From: Palsa-504 sp963818225
Lineage (GTDB): Bacteria > Actinomycetota > Actinomycetes > Streptosporangiales > Streptosporangiaceae
Assembly (NCBI GenBank): GCA_963818225.1
Contig: CAWFRO010000006.1
Coordinates: 310,001-374,000 of the forward strand
Length of the DNA stretch: 64,000 nucleotides
Reading direction: 5' to 3'
How positions within the stretch are numbered: position 1 is the first letter of the stretch; each line of letters starts with the position of its first letter. The notes under the pieces were generated by a model. The model was not told the DNA's origin. It ran no database searches and worked only from the letters and a program-made list of their open reading frames with translations. The position numbers and the translations under genes were made by a program. This document shows positions 47,074-55,198 of this stretch, in pieces.

Positions 47074-47940
47074 GTGACGCCACCCATGGTCCCGGGCCTG
47101 TCTGGCACGATCGGGACCGTGACTGTCACCGCCGAAATAGAGCATGGGCCGGGCCGGCCCCGCTCCGAACGCGACGCCGCCTTCCTCAAGCGCTTCGATG
47201 CCGCGATGCGCCTGCCGATCATCGTGTCGGCCATCTTGCCGCTCATCGTCGCCCCGGAGTCCCATGGCTGGGTCGGCGCCGTGATCGGCGTCACCACCTG
47301 GCTGGTATTCCTGATCGACTACGTGGTGCACGTCCGCCATCTCGAGCGCTACAGGCGCACCGGATTCGGCCGCTTTGACCTGTTCGTGGTGATCGCCACC
47401 GCCCCGTGGTTTCTGCTCCCCGGCACCCGGGCAGGCGGGTTCGTGGTCCTGCTCCGCCTGGCCCGGCTGGCGCGCCTGGCGATGGCCACCAAAGGGTCGC
47501 GTCAGCTGTTCGACCGGCTGGGCCGGATCGCCATCGTGGCAGGCGGGGTCCTGGTCACCGCTTCCGTGGTCGCCTACTACGCCGAGCACACCACCAACCC
47601 GGAGTTCGCCACGGTCGGCGACGCGCTGTGGTGGGGCTTCGTCACCCTGACCACCGTGGGCTACGGCGACATCGTCCCCAAGACCCCGACCGGGCGTTTT
47701 GCCGCCGTCGCCATCATGCTCACCGGGATCGCCGTCCTGGGGTTGCTCGCGGGCTCCCTGGCGAGCTTCTTCCGGCTAGAGGGGGCCGACCCGGCCGCCG
47801 GGCCGCCGGCCGGCCAGTCAGCGAGCACCGCGGCCACGTCCAACGACGCCGCGCTTCAGGCTCTGGCCGCCGAGGTGTCAGCCCTCCGCCGTCAGGTAGA
47901 GATCCTGACCGACAGGTTGACCGGAGGCGCCCCCACCTGA
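47074..47940 (+). CDS. Voltage-gated potassium channel family protein
   Basis: 288 residues with six membrane segments. The S4-like helix has regularly spaced Arg (LLRLARLARLAMATKGSRQLF), the pore helix and filter are LWWGFVTLTTVGYGDIVPKT, and the C-terminus is a coiled coil (LQALAAEVSALRRQVEILTDRL) for tetramer assembly. A later start at 47119 (GTG) is possible. A long palindrome follows the stop and probably ends its transcript. Confidence 0.88.
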   Translation: MTPPMVPGLSGTIGTVTVTAEIEHGPGRPRSERDAAFLKRFDAAMRLPIIVSAILPLIVAPESHGWVGAVIGVTTWLVFLIDYVVHVRHLERYRRTGFGRFDLFVVIATAPWFLLPGTRAGGFVVLLRLARLARLAMATKGSRQLFDRLGRIAIVAGGVLVTASVVAYYAEHTTNPEFATVGDALWWGFVTLTTVGYGDIVPKTPTGRFAAVAIMLTGIAVLGLLAGSLASFFRLEGADPAAGPPAGQSASTAATSNDAALQALAAEVSALRRQVEILTDRLTGGAPT

Positions 47941-47980
47941 CCGCCGAATCAGCCCATAGCCGCCCCGGATACCTGGCACG

Positions 47981-48026
47981 ATCGTGGATCGTTACTGCCC
48001 GCCCGCGGGCAGTAACGATCCACGAT
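47981..48026. terminator. Perfect 46-base palindrome downstream of the channel gene
   Basis: A 22-base inverted repeat, 47981-48002 with 48005-48026, with only two bases (CC) between. It lies 40 bases past the channel stop and 59 bases before the next gene on the same strand. It should form a very stable hairpin and act as terminator or insulator; no U-tract follows. Confidence 0.7.
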
Positions 48027-48085
48027 AATGAGGACCCGTCCGGATCCGGGCTGCACCCGCAGACCGGGCAGTCGGCCGCTACCCT

Positions 48086-49771
48086 GTGAATCCTGGTCCC
48101 GTCCGCGCGGTCCTGGAAGAGCGTGCCTTGCCTGACTATTTCGACCTCGGCTCCTACTCCCGTGACGTGACGACCTCGTCGGCGGACGCGCGGACCTGGT
48201 TCAACCGCGGGCTGGTATGGGCCTACGGGTTCAACCATTCCGAAGCGGTGGCGTGCTTCGAGGAGGCGATCGCAGCCGACCCGCAGTGCGCACTGGCCCA
48301 CTGGGGCCTGGCCTACGCGCTGGGCCCGAACTACAACAAGCCCTGGGAGGCCTTCGACCCGGTCGATAAGGCGACATCGGTGTCCCGGGCGCACGCGGCC
48401 GCGGCGGCCGCGCTGAGCCGTGCGGACGGGGCCACGCCCGTCGAGCGCGCGCTCGCGCGGGCGCTGACCGCCCGGTACCCGTCCGCCGAGCCGACCGGGG
48501 ACGGCTCGGCGTGGAACCAGGCGTACGCGGCCGCCATGCGCGGGGCCTACCGGCAGCATCCCGGTGACCTCGACGTCGCGGCGCTGTTCGCCGACGCCCT
48601 CATGAACCTGACCCCCTGGGCGCTGTGGGACCAGGGGAGCGGCGAGCCAGCCCCGGGGTCGGCCGCGGCGGAGGCGAAGGAGGTGCTCGAGCGGGCGCTG
48701 GCCGGCGGCGGCCGGTCGCATCCCGGCGTCCTGCACATGTACATCCACCTGATGGAGATGTCCGCCCGGCCCGAGGACGCGCTGCCGGCCGGCGACCTCC
48801 TCCGGGACCTGGTACCGGACGCCGGCCACCTGCGGCACATGCCGACGCACATCGACGTGCTGTGCGGCGACTACCGGCGGGTGGTGTCGGCCAACACGGC
48901 CGCGATCACGGCCGACGAGAAGTACCTGGCCCGGCGGGGCGCGATGAACTTCTACACCCTGTACCGGGCGCACGACTATCACTTCAAGATCTACGGCGCG
49001 ATGTTCGCGGGCCAGTCGGCCGCGGCCCTGGAGGCCGCCGGGCAGCTCGCGGCCGCCATTCCCGAAGAGCTGCTCCGGGTTGAGGTCCCGCCCATGGCGG
49101 ACTGGCTCGAAGGATTCGTCCCGATGAAGATGCACGTCCTGGTCCGGTTCGGCCGCTGGCAGGACATCATCGACACGCCGCCGCCCGCCGATCAGGACCT
49201 GTACTGCGTGACCACCGCGATGACGCACTATGCCAAGGGCATCGCGTACGCGGTGACCGGGCAGATCGGCGCGGCCGAGGAGCAGCAGCGCGAGTACGCC
49301 GCCGCGGCCGGGCGGGTACCGCCGTCGCGGACCGTGTTCAACAACACGTGCGAGGACGTCCTGCGCGTCGCCGGGGCGATGCTGGCCGGCGAACTGGAGT
49401 ACCGACAGGGCAACTACGAGGCCGCCTTCGCGCACCTGCGCCGTTCGGTCGAGCTGGATGACGGGCTGCCTTATGACGAGCCGTGGGGCTGGATGCAGCC
49501 CGCCCGGCACGCCTACGGCGCCTTGCTCCTGGAGCAGGGCCTGGTGTCCGAAGCCGAGGCCGTCTACCGTGCGGACCTGGGGCTGGACCGCACCCTGCCC
49601 CGGGCCTGCCAGCATCCCGGCAACGTCTGGAGCCTGGTCGGCTATCACGAGTGCCTGGTCCGCCTGGGTAAGCACGAGCAGGCCGGGATCATCGAGCAGC
49701 AGCTCACGATCGCCGCCGCGTACGCCGACGTGCCGATCGAATCGTCCTGCTTCTGCCGGGTCGGCGGCTAA
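48086..49771 (+). CDS. Tetratricopeptide repeat protein with conserved His-rich motifs
   Basis: 561 residues from a GTG. TPR units are seen near the start (AVACFEEAIAADPQCALAHWGLAYALG) and end (NYEAAFAHLRRSVELDDGLPYD). The middle has GVLHMYIHLMEMSARPEDAL, DAGHLRHMPTHIDVLCGDY and YRAHDYHFKIYGAMF. These closely spaced His, Tyr and Glu residues look like a family-conserved site, possibly metal binding. Similar proteins occur widely in bacteria and fungi without a known role. The whole gene is antisense to an open extension of the MarR-GNAT frame, which I regard as non-coding. Confidence 0.82.
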   Translation: MNPGPVRAVLEERALPDYFDLGSYSRDVTTSSADARTWFNRGLVWAYGFNHSEAVACFEEAIAADPQCALAHWGLAYALGPNYNKPWEAFDPVDKATSVSRAHAAAAAALSRADGATPVERALARALTARYPSAEPTGDGSAWNQAYAAAMRGAYRQHPGDLDVAALFADALMNLTPWALWDQGSGEPAPGSAAAEAKEVLERALAGGGRSHPGVLHMYIHLMEMSARPEDALPAGDLLRDLVPDAGHLRHMPTHIDVLCGDYRRVVSANTAAITADEKYLARRGAMNFYTLYRAHDYHFKIYGAMFAGQSAAALEAAGQLAAAIPEELLRVEVPPMADWLEGFVPMKMHVLVRFGRWQDIIDTPPPADQDLYCVTTAMTHYAKGIAYAVTGQIGAAEEQQREYAAAAGRVPPSRTVFNNTCEDVLRVAGAMLAGELEYRQGNYEAAFAHLRRSVELDDGLPYDEPWGWMQPARHAYGALLLEQGLVSEAEAVYRADLGLDRTLPRACQHPGNVWSLVGYHECLVRLGKHEQAGIIEQQLTIAAAYADVPIESSCFCRVGG

Positions 49772-50656
49772 GGCGCTGAGTGCCTTCTCGAACCAGTGGT
49801 GGGCGTAGGGCTCGTCGTTGAACGCCGCGACCTCGCGGTAGCCGGCCGTCCGGTACAGGCTGATCGCCTCGTCCAGGGCGCGGTTGGTTTCCAGCCGGAC
49901 GGTGCGGGCACCATGCGCCACGGCCCGGGCCTCGAGCTCGGCCAGCAGCCGCCGGCCCAGCCCCAGCCCGCGGACCCCGGACGCGACCCACATCCGCTTG
50001 ATCTCCGCCGGGGCGCCGCGGTGGAACTTGAGCGCACCGCACCCGACCGGCTCGCCGTGCAGCGTGGCCATCAGGAACAATCCGGCGGGCGGCGACATCT
50101 CGTCCTCGGTGGCGGAGATGCTCCGGGCTGGGTCGAAACCGCCCTCGAACCGGCCCGCCAGCTCGGCGACGTAGGCCTGGATGGCCCGGCGGGCGTCAGG
50201 GTGCCGCGGGTCGCGCACGGCGACCTGGACGGCTGAGGCCGCCAGGAGCCGCTCGACCGCGGCCATGGCGGCGGTCAGCCGGTCCCGCTGCCCGGTGCTG
50301 AGCGGCTCGAGCAGGGCGGCGGCCGCCTCGTCTGAGAGCCGGTCCAGCTCGGCTCGCTCGGCCTGCCCGTCACCGGTCAGCCGGGCCGTCCGGACCCGGC
50401 CGTCCGCGCCGCTCGGCTCGACCACGACCAGCCCGTCGCTCTCCAGCGACCGCAGCAGGCGGCTCAGGTAGCCGGAGTCCAGGTCCAGCGAAGCCCGCAA
50501 TTCCTTGATGTCGCGGCCCTCCGGGCCGATCTCCCACAGCACGCGCGCCTGCCCGAGCGGCCTGCCGCGGGACAAGAACGCGTCCTCAAGCGCTCCGGCC
50601 CGCTGAGTGACGACCCGGTTGAACCGCCGGACCTGATCGATCGTTGCCCGGTCCAT
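49768..50656 (-). CDS. MarR-GNAT fusion: transcriptional regulator with acetyltransferase domain
   Basis: About 295 residues. The N-terminal MarR winged helix is LGQARVLWEIGPEGRDIKELRASLDLDSGYLSRLLRSLESDGLV; the GNAT domain follows with GEPVGCGALKFHRG, AEIKRMWVASGVRGLGLGRRLLAEL (acetyl-CoA loop) and YRTAGYREVAAFNDEPYAHHWFEKAL. Homologues end just after HHWFEKxL. Here the frame stays open to 47720, antisense to the TPR gene; a one-base change just after FEK would give a stop at 49768-49770, so I place the end there. A palindrome directly upstream of the ATG is a likely autoregulatory operator. Confidence 0.82.
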
Positions 50657-50659
50657 TCT

Positions 50660-50677
50660 CTGACTTTAGTCAGGTAA
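50660..50677. promoter_or_regulatory. Operator-like palindrome in front of the MarR-GNAT gene
   Basis: CTGACTTTAGTCAG (50660-50673) is a perfect 5-base inverted repeat, overlapping TTAGTCAGGTAA (50666-50677). It lies three bases upstream of the start codon, the position expected for MarR autorepression. A related motif precedes the MFS gene. Confidence 0.6.
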
Positions 50678-50950
50678 ATATCGCCCGGTCAACGCTCAGG
50701 GCTGGAACTGGACGAACCGGTCCTCGGGCACGGCGGCGAAGCTGGCGATGACCCGGCCGCTCGCGTCGAGCCCGCGCCGCCGCCAGCGTCGATCACGTCG
50801 GCGGCGGCTCGCTCATCGCGGGCCTCTGTCGCCACCGGCTCAACGCCACTTAAGCGGACGGTAGACCGCCGGATCGTTGCGTCATCATCTTCAGCCGGGC
50901 CTCCCCGGCGTGACACCATGGAAGGCAGCACCCTGGCGACGAGGGCGGTT

Positions 50951-51448
50951 ATGGACGACGAACGTGAGAATCTGAGCTGGCAGGGGTTCGGCGACGCGTC
51001 CCGCGAGCTGGCTAGGGCCATCGCGGCCGACGGATTCGAGCCCGACCTGATCTTGTCCATCGCCCGCGGGGGCCTGTTCCTGGCCGCGTCTTTGGGCTAC
51101 GCGCTGGCCGTCAAGAACCTGCACGTGATGAACGTCGAGTTCTACGACGGGGTGGGGACCACCCTCGACATGCCGGTGATGCTGCCGCCGGTGCCCAGCG
51201 CGGTGGACTTCTCCGCGAAGAAGGTGCTCATCGCCGACGACGTGGCCGACTCAGGCCGGACCATCGAGCTCGTCTACACCTTCATCAAGGACCAGGTGGA
51301 GGACGTGCGGTCGGCGGTGATCTACGAGAAGCCGCAGTCGCTGATCAAGTGCGACTACGTGTGGAAGCGCACCGGCCTGTGGATCAACTTCCCCTGGAGC
51401 CGCGAGGGTCCCGTCGTCCAGCGCGCCGGCCAGATCCTGGACGCCTAA
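50951..51448 (+). CDS. Phosphoribosyltransferase
   Basis: 165 residues from the ATG at 50951 (MDDERENLSWQGFG); an ATG at 50918 would add 11 unconserved residues. The PRPP loop is KKVLIADDVADSGRTIELVY, with LILSIARGGLFLAASLGYAL for the pyrophosphate loop and YEKPQSLIKCDYVWKRTGLWINFPW near the end. This fits the xanthine/hypoxanthine-type phosphoribosyltransferases, which salvage purine bases. Its stop overlaps the MFS stop on the other strand by four bases. Confidence 0.85.
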   Translation: MDDERENLSWQGFGDASRELARAIAADGFEPDLILSIARGGLFLAASLGYALAVKNLHVMNVEFYDGVGTTLDMPVMLPPVPSAVDFSAKKVLIADDVADSGRTIELVYTFIKDQVEDVRSAVIYEKPQSLIKCDYVWKRTGLWINFPWSREGPVVQRAGQILDA

Positions 51449-52893
51449 TCGTCGGCCCGCACAAAGACCGCGGTCACCACGATGGCGATGACGACCAGAG
51501 CGTCCCCGATCCAGAAGGCCAGGTGGTAACCGCCGGTGAGCGCGGCGGCGGTGCTTTCCCCGCGGGCGGCCAGGGCGCTGGTCCGGCCCGCTGACACCGT
51601 GGCCAGCACGGCCAGCCCGAGTGCCCCGCCCACCTGGGCAGTGGTGTTCACCAGCCCGGACGCCAGGCCCGCGTCGTCCTCGGTGGTCCCGGCCATGGCC
51701 ACCGTCATCAGCACCGGGAAGGCCAGGCCGGCCCCGGCGCCCATCAGCAGCATGACCGGGAAGACGTGCACGACGTAGCCGCCGTGGACGGGCGCCACGG
51801 CGAACAGGGCGAGCGCCACGGCCATCAGCGCCAGCCCGGCCACGAGGACGTTCCGCGCGCCGAACCGCGCGGACAGCCGGTCGCTGAACCGGACCGACAG
51901 CGTGCCCATCACCGTCGCGACGGGCAGGAAGGCCAGCCCGATCCGCAGCGGGCTGTAGCCCAGGACCAGGCGCAGGTACAGCGCGCCCAGGAAGAACATG
52001 CCGAACATGCCCGCCACGATGAGCACCTGGATCAAGTTCGCCACCGCGATCTTGCGTTCAGCCAGGATGCGCAGCGGCATGAGCGGGTTCCGCGCGGTCA
52101 TCTGGCGGACGATGAATCCGGCCAGCAGTCCTACCGACACCGCGCCGAGGGCCAGCGTCCGCCCGGCCAGCCACCCGTCTTCCGAGGCCGGCTTGACGAT
52201 GGTGAAGACGCCCAGCATCATCGCGCTGGTGATGAGCACGGCGCCCGGCACGTCAGCGCCCTGGCGCAGCCCGGTGCCCTGGTCCTGGGGCACGACCCGG
52301 AGCGCGAGGACGGCGGTGGCGATTCCGATCGGCAGGTTCACGAAGAAAATCCAGTGCCAGTTGATGGCCTGGGTCAAGATACCGCCGGCCAGCAGCCCGA
52401 CCGCGCCGCCCGCTGACGCGACGAACGCGTAGACGCCGATCGCCCTGGCCATCTCCCGCGGATCGGGGAACATCGTCACGATCACGCCCAGGATCACGGC
52501 CGAGGTCATCGCCCCGCCGATACCCTGCACGAACCGGGCGCCCACCAGCATCCCCTGCGACTGGGCCAGCCCGCACGCCATCGAGGCCACGGTGAAGACG
52601 GCCAGGCCGGCCAGGAAGACATTGCGGCGCCCGGCCAGGTCGCCGAGCCGCCCGGCCAGCAGCAGCAGGCCGCCGAAGGAGATCAGGTAGGCGTTGACCA
52701 CCCAGGCCAGCCCGGTCGCGGAGAAGCCGAGTTCTTGCTGGATGGACGGGAGCGCGACGTTCACGATCGTCACGTCCAGGACGATCATCAGCATCCCCGC
52801 GCACAGCACCACCAGGGCCGTCCACCGGGCCCGGTCCGCGTCCAGATCCAGCTCGCGGTCGGCTAGTCGGGGAAGCTCACTCATATCCTGCAT
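51445..52893 (-). CDS. MFS drug exporter, DHA2 (EmrB/QacA) family
   Basis: 482 residues with about 14 hydrophobic helices. Motif ILDVTIVNVALPSIQQELGFSATGLAWVVNAYLISFGGLLLLAGRLGDL is diagnostic for DHA2 drug:proton antiporters, followed by FVQGIGGAMTSAVILG and NWHWIFFVNLPIGIATAVLA. It exports cationic or amphipathic compounds in exchange for protons. AAGGAG lies seven bases before the ATG, overlapped by a short palindrome. Confidence 0.9.
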   Translation of the reverse strand: MQDMSELPRLADRELDLDADRARWTALVVLCAGMLMIVLDVTIVNVALPSIQQELGFSATGLAWVVNAYLISFGGLLLLAGRLGDLAGRRNVFLAGLAVFTVASMACGLAQSQGMLVGARFVQGIGGAMTSAVILGVIVTMFPDPREMARAIGVYAFVASAGGAVGLLAGGILTQAINWHWIFFVNLPIGIATAVLALRVVPQDQGTGLRQGADVPGAVLITSAMMLGVFTIVKPASEDGWLAGRTLALGAVSVGLLAGFIVRQMTARNPLMPLRILAERKIAVANLIQVLIVAGMFGMFFLGALYLRLVLGYSPLRIGLAFLPVATVMGTLSVRFSDRLSARFGARNVLVAGLALMAVALALFAVAPVHGGYVVHVFPVMLLMGAGAGLAFPVLMTVAMAGTTEDDAGLASGLVNTTAQVGGALGLAVLATVSAGRTSALAARGESTAAALTGGYHLAFWIGDALVVIAIVVTAVFVRADD

Positions 52894-52904
52894 TGTCGTT
52901 CTCC

Positions 52905-52916
52905 TTAGCCGACTAA
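52905..52916. promoter_or_regulatory. Operator-like palindrome in front of the MFS gene
   Basis: TTAGCCGACTAA (minus strand TTAGTCGGCTAA) overlaps the ribosome-binding site. It matches 10 of 12 positions of TTAGTCAGGTAA in front of the MarR-GNAT gene, suggesting one regulator for both. Confidence 0.5.
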
Positions 52917-53065
52917 TCCACTGCGCGGCGGTGCCCGCCGCCGATATTCATCGCTGGCCGGGGAACGGCGGGCGCCGCAAGACCTGGCCGTCTTCGGTAA
53001 CCGGGATCACGGCCTGGATGCCGTAATGCCGCAGCCAGGCCCGGTTCGCGCCGGAGGAGTACGCC

Positions 53066-53917
53066 TTATTTGGGATGCTCGCGCAGGTCGAGCAGGCGCG
53101 AGCGCAGGTAGCCCAGCGCATGGGCGCGCAGCCGGGAAACGTGCATCTGGGAGATGCGCAGTCGCTGGCCGATCTGCACCTGGGTCATGCCGCCGCCGAA
53201 GTCCATCTGCAGGATCTTCTGCTCACGCGCGGGCAGCTCGCCCCAGTGCGCGGCGACAGCCTGCATGCCGAGCATGTGCTCCAGCCGCGGATCCTCCTCA
53301 CCGAGGACGTCAGCCAGGATGATCATGCCGGGCTGGCCCGCCAGCGGCGCGTCCAGCGAGGACGGCCAGAAGGCCTGCTCCGCCCGCCGGGCCTGCCGCA
53401 GGTCATCCCCGCTCACTCCCAGGTGCCGGGTTATGTCGGATTCGGCCGGCGTACGGCCCAGCTCCTGGGCCAGTCGCCAGGTCGCCTCACGGACTTCCAG
53501 GACGAGCTCCTGCACCGGGCGCTTGACGCGGACCTGCCAGCGCTTGTCCCGGAAATGCCGCTTGATCTCGCCGCTGATGCACGGCCGCGCGTACGTGGCC
53601 AGGCTGCAGCCGGCCGCCGGATCGAAATTACTGATCGCCTTCAGCAGGCCGACGTACCCCACCTGCATCAGGTCCTCCGCCGACTCAGGGCCGCTCAGGT
53701 ACCGTCGTACGCAGGACCGGACCAGGCCCTGGTTGCGGCTGACCAGCAGCTCGCATGCCGCCGCCCGCCGTTTGCTGGCTCGCGGCGACAACCGGAAGAT
53801 GTCGAGCAGCGCCCGGTCATCCAGCCCGGCCAGCTCCTTCTTAAGCATCCGGTCCGGCGAGGCGACCGGACCCGGCACCGATGCCGCGGCGGATGCTGTT
53901 CCTGAAGTAACTACCAC
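53066..53917 (-). CDS. SigB/SigF/SigG-type RNA polymerase sigma factor
   Basis: About 284 residues from a GTG at 53917 (GAGG six bases upstream). Region 2 is RNQGLVRSCVRRYLSGPESAEDLMQVGYVGLLKAISNFDPAAGCSLATYARPCISGEIKRHF; region 3 is KRPVQELVLEVREATWRLAQELGRTPAESDITRHLGVS; region 4 is LPAREQKILQMDFGGGMTQVQIGQRLRISQMHVSRLRAHALGYLRSRL. This is the general-stress type of sigma factor controlled by RsbW-like anti-sigma factors. It lies downstream, on the same strand, of two STAS proteins and a protein carrying an RsbW-like domain. Confidence 0.9.
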   Translation of the reverse strand: MVVTSGTASAAASVPGPVASPDRMLKKELAGLDDRALLDIFRLSPRASKRRAAACELLVSRNQGLVRSCVRRYLSGPESAEDLMQVGYVGLLKAISNFDPAAGCSLATYARPCISGEIKRHFRDKRWQVRVKRPVQELVLEVREATWRLAQELGRTPAESDITRHLGVSGDDLRQARRAEQAFWPSSLDAPLAGQPGMIILADVLGEEDPRLEHMLGMQAVAAHWGELPAREQKILQMDFGGGMTQVQIGQRLRISQMHVSRLRAHALGYLRSRLLDLREHPK

Positions 53918-53999
53918 GCCAACCTCGGTTCGTCGGAAAGCCGGATAAGAACCGCCCTGGTCCAGGGCAGATAAGCACGTAACCGTGCACTCCCGAGCA

Positions 54000-54050
54000 G
54001 GATGACGCTTTTCTATTGTATATCGGCCAGTTACCGTCAGTAACGGCGAC
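54000..54050 (-). promoter_or_regulatory. Candidate promoter/operator of the sigma factor gene
   Basis: AT-rich DNA with TACAAT on the minus strand (in ATATACAATAG) lies about 100 bases before the sigma start, next to a perfect palindrome GTTACCGTCAGTAAC (54030-54044). No canonical -35 is convincing. Confidence 0.3.
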
Positions 54051-54126
54051 GACAATGCCCGCCTGCAGCCAGAACCACCTGATCAGCCGTGATCGGTCTC
54101 CCGGCGGGCGCCGCTTAACGCGGACC

Positions 54127-54591
54127 TCACGGCCATGCGCACGGCCGGCACCTGGGCATCGGCCGGACTAGCGACTGACGGGCCATGCGGCAGGCCGGCC
54201 GGCGGCCGCGGCGCCGCTGCGGCGCCGCCGGCGGCCACGGCCGGGCCTGTCGTGCGCTACGTGGGGCCTCTTTCACGCTGGAATACATCGCGAAGACATC
54301 GATCAGCCCAGTAGCTTCCAGAATCCGGCGCACCGGCTGTTGCGGGGCGGCCAAAGACAGGTCACCGCCGCTTTGCCGAGTCCATTTCCGTACTCGCAGC
54401 AGCACCGACAGGCCGCTGTAGCCGATGCCCTCCAAACCCGCCAGGTCCACAATGACCGATGGCCCGCAGGCCGCCACAGCCGCGACCAGGCGGGACGCGA
54501 GACAGGCGGCGTCGGCCAGGTTAAGCTCGCCGCGCAGGGCGACGACGGCCTGACCGTCGAAATCACGAAGGCTGAGTTCCACGTTCAGCAT
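54127..54591 (-). CDS. STAS domain anti-sigma factor antagonist
   Basis: 154 residues; the STAS domain covers about 1-105: ALRGELNLADAACLASRLV, SVIVDLAGLEGIGYSGLSVLL (conserved Ser phosphorylation region) and GLIDVFAMYSSV. The C-terminal 45 residues are Arg/Pro-rich and disordered. Such proteins bind RsbW-like kinases when unphosphorylated and free the sigma factor. It lies between the other STAS gene and the sigma gene. Confidence 0.82.
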   Translation of the reverse strand: MLNVELSLRDFDGQAVVALRGELNLADAACLASRLVAAVAACGPSVIVDLAGLEGIGYSGLSVLLRVRKWTRQSGGDLSLAAPQQPVRRILEATGLIDVFAMYSSVKEAPRSARQARPWPPAAPQRRRGRRPACRMARQSLVRPMPRCRPCAWP

Positions 54592-54830
54592 GGGCTTTCC
54601 CCATGATCGAGCAGCCGGGCCGTAGTACGAGGGCGGGCCATCTGGCTACATCCCAGCATCGAATGCTCCCGGGCATCTTGGCGACATCCGCAGACTGCGA
54701 ACAGGACAGCCGCCGAGGTCCGGGGCAACAGTCTGAAGCTATCACGGGCAAGATCACCTCACCATCGGCCGCCAGGGCAGCGGTCAACGATCTCGCCCGC
54801 CGGCTGAACCCCACCAGCGGAACCAGCCAT

Positions 54831-55196
54831 CTAGTGCGCTGTTATGACGGTGGCGATCTGGTCCAGCCCGGCGATCCTGAGCATGGTGGTGATCGGCCCG
54901 GTCTCGGGGACGATGAGGGTGAGGCGGCCCTGCCTGGCCGCGGTGAACAGGGCGTGGATGGCGGCACTGTCGCAGTAGGTGACCGCGGTCATGTCGGCGG
55001 TGATCGCACTGGAGCCGGCGGCCGCCTCGGTGAGCGCGGCCTGGAACTCGGCCGCGCTGACCAGGTCGATGTCGCCGGCCGCGCGTACGGTCGCGGGCTG
55101 CTGACCGGTACCGGGCACGACGTCGAAACGTGCCTGCAGAGCGCTGTCTGCGGGGCCGGAGCCGGCGGCATCGCCGGGGGCGGTGTGCTCTGCCAT
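54831..55196 (-). CDS. STAS domain anti-sigma factor antagonist
   Basis: 121 residues: PATVRAAGDIDLVSAAEFQAALTEA, SAITADMTAVTYCDSAAIHALFTAA (phospho-Ser region DSAA) and LTLIVPETGPITTMLRIAGLDQ. Its ATG lies two bases past the stop of the 1406-residue sensor, so it is translated with it. The partner for its Ser phosphorylation and dephosphorylation is probably that same protein, which carries both an RsbW-like ATPase and a SpoIIE phosphatase. Confidence 0.88.
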   Translation of the reverse strand: MAEHTAPGDAAGSGPADSALQARFDVVPGTGQQPATVRAAGDIDLVSAAEFQAALTEAAAGSSAITADMTAVTYCDSAAIHALFTAARQGRLTLIVPETGPITTMLRIAGLDQIATVITAH

Positions 55197-55198
55197 CG

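Noticed and set aside
47720..49767. C-terminal 680 residues of the MarR-GNAT frame as a real fusion
   Set aside because: Entirely antisense to the well-supported TPR gene and without any recognisable domain.
50689..51060. A 123-residue minus-strand frame opposite the phosphoribosyltransferase start
   Set aside because: No similarity or ribosome site, and it overlaps a clear gene on the other strand.
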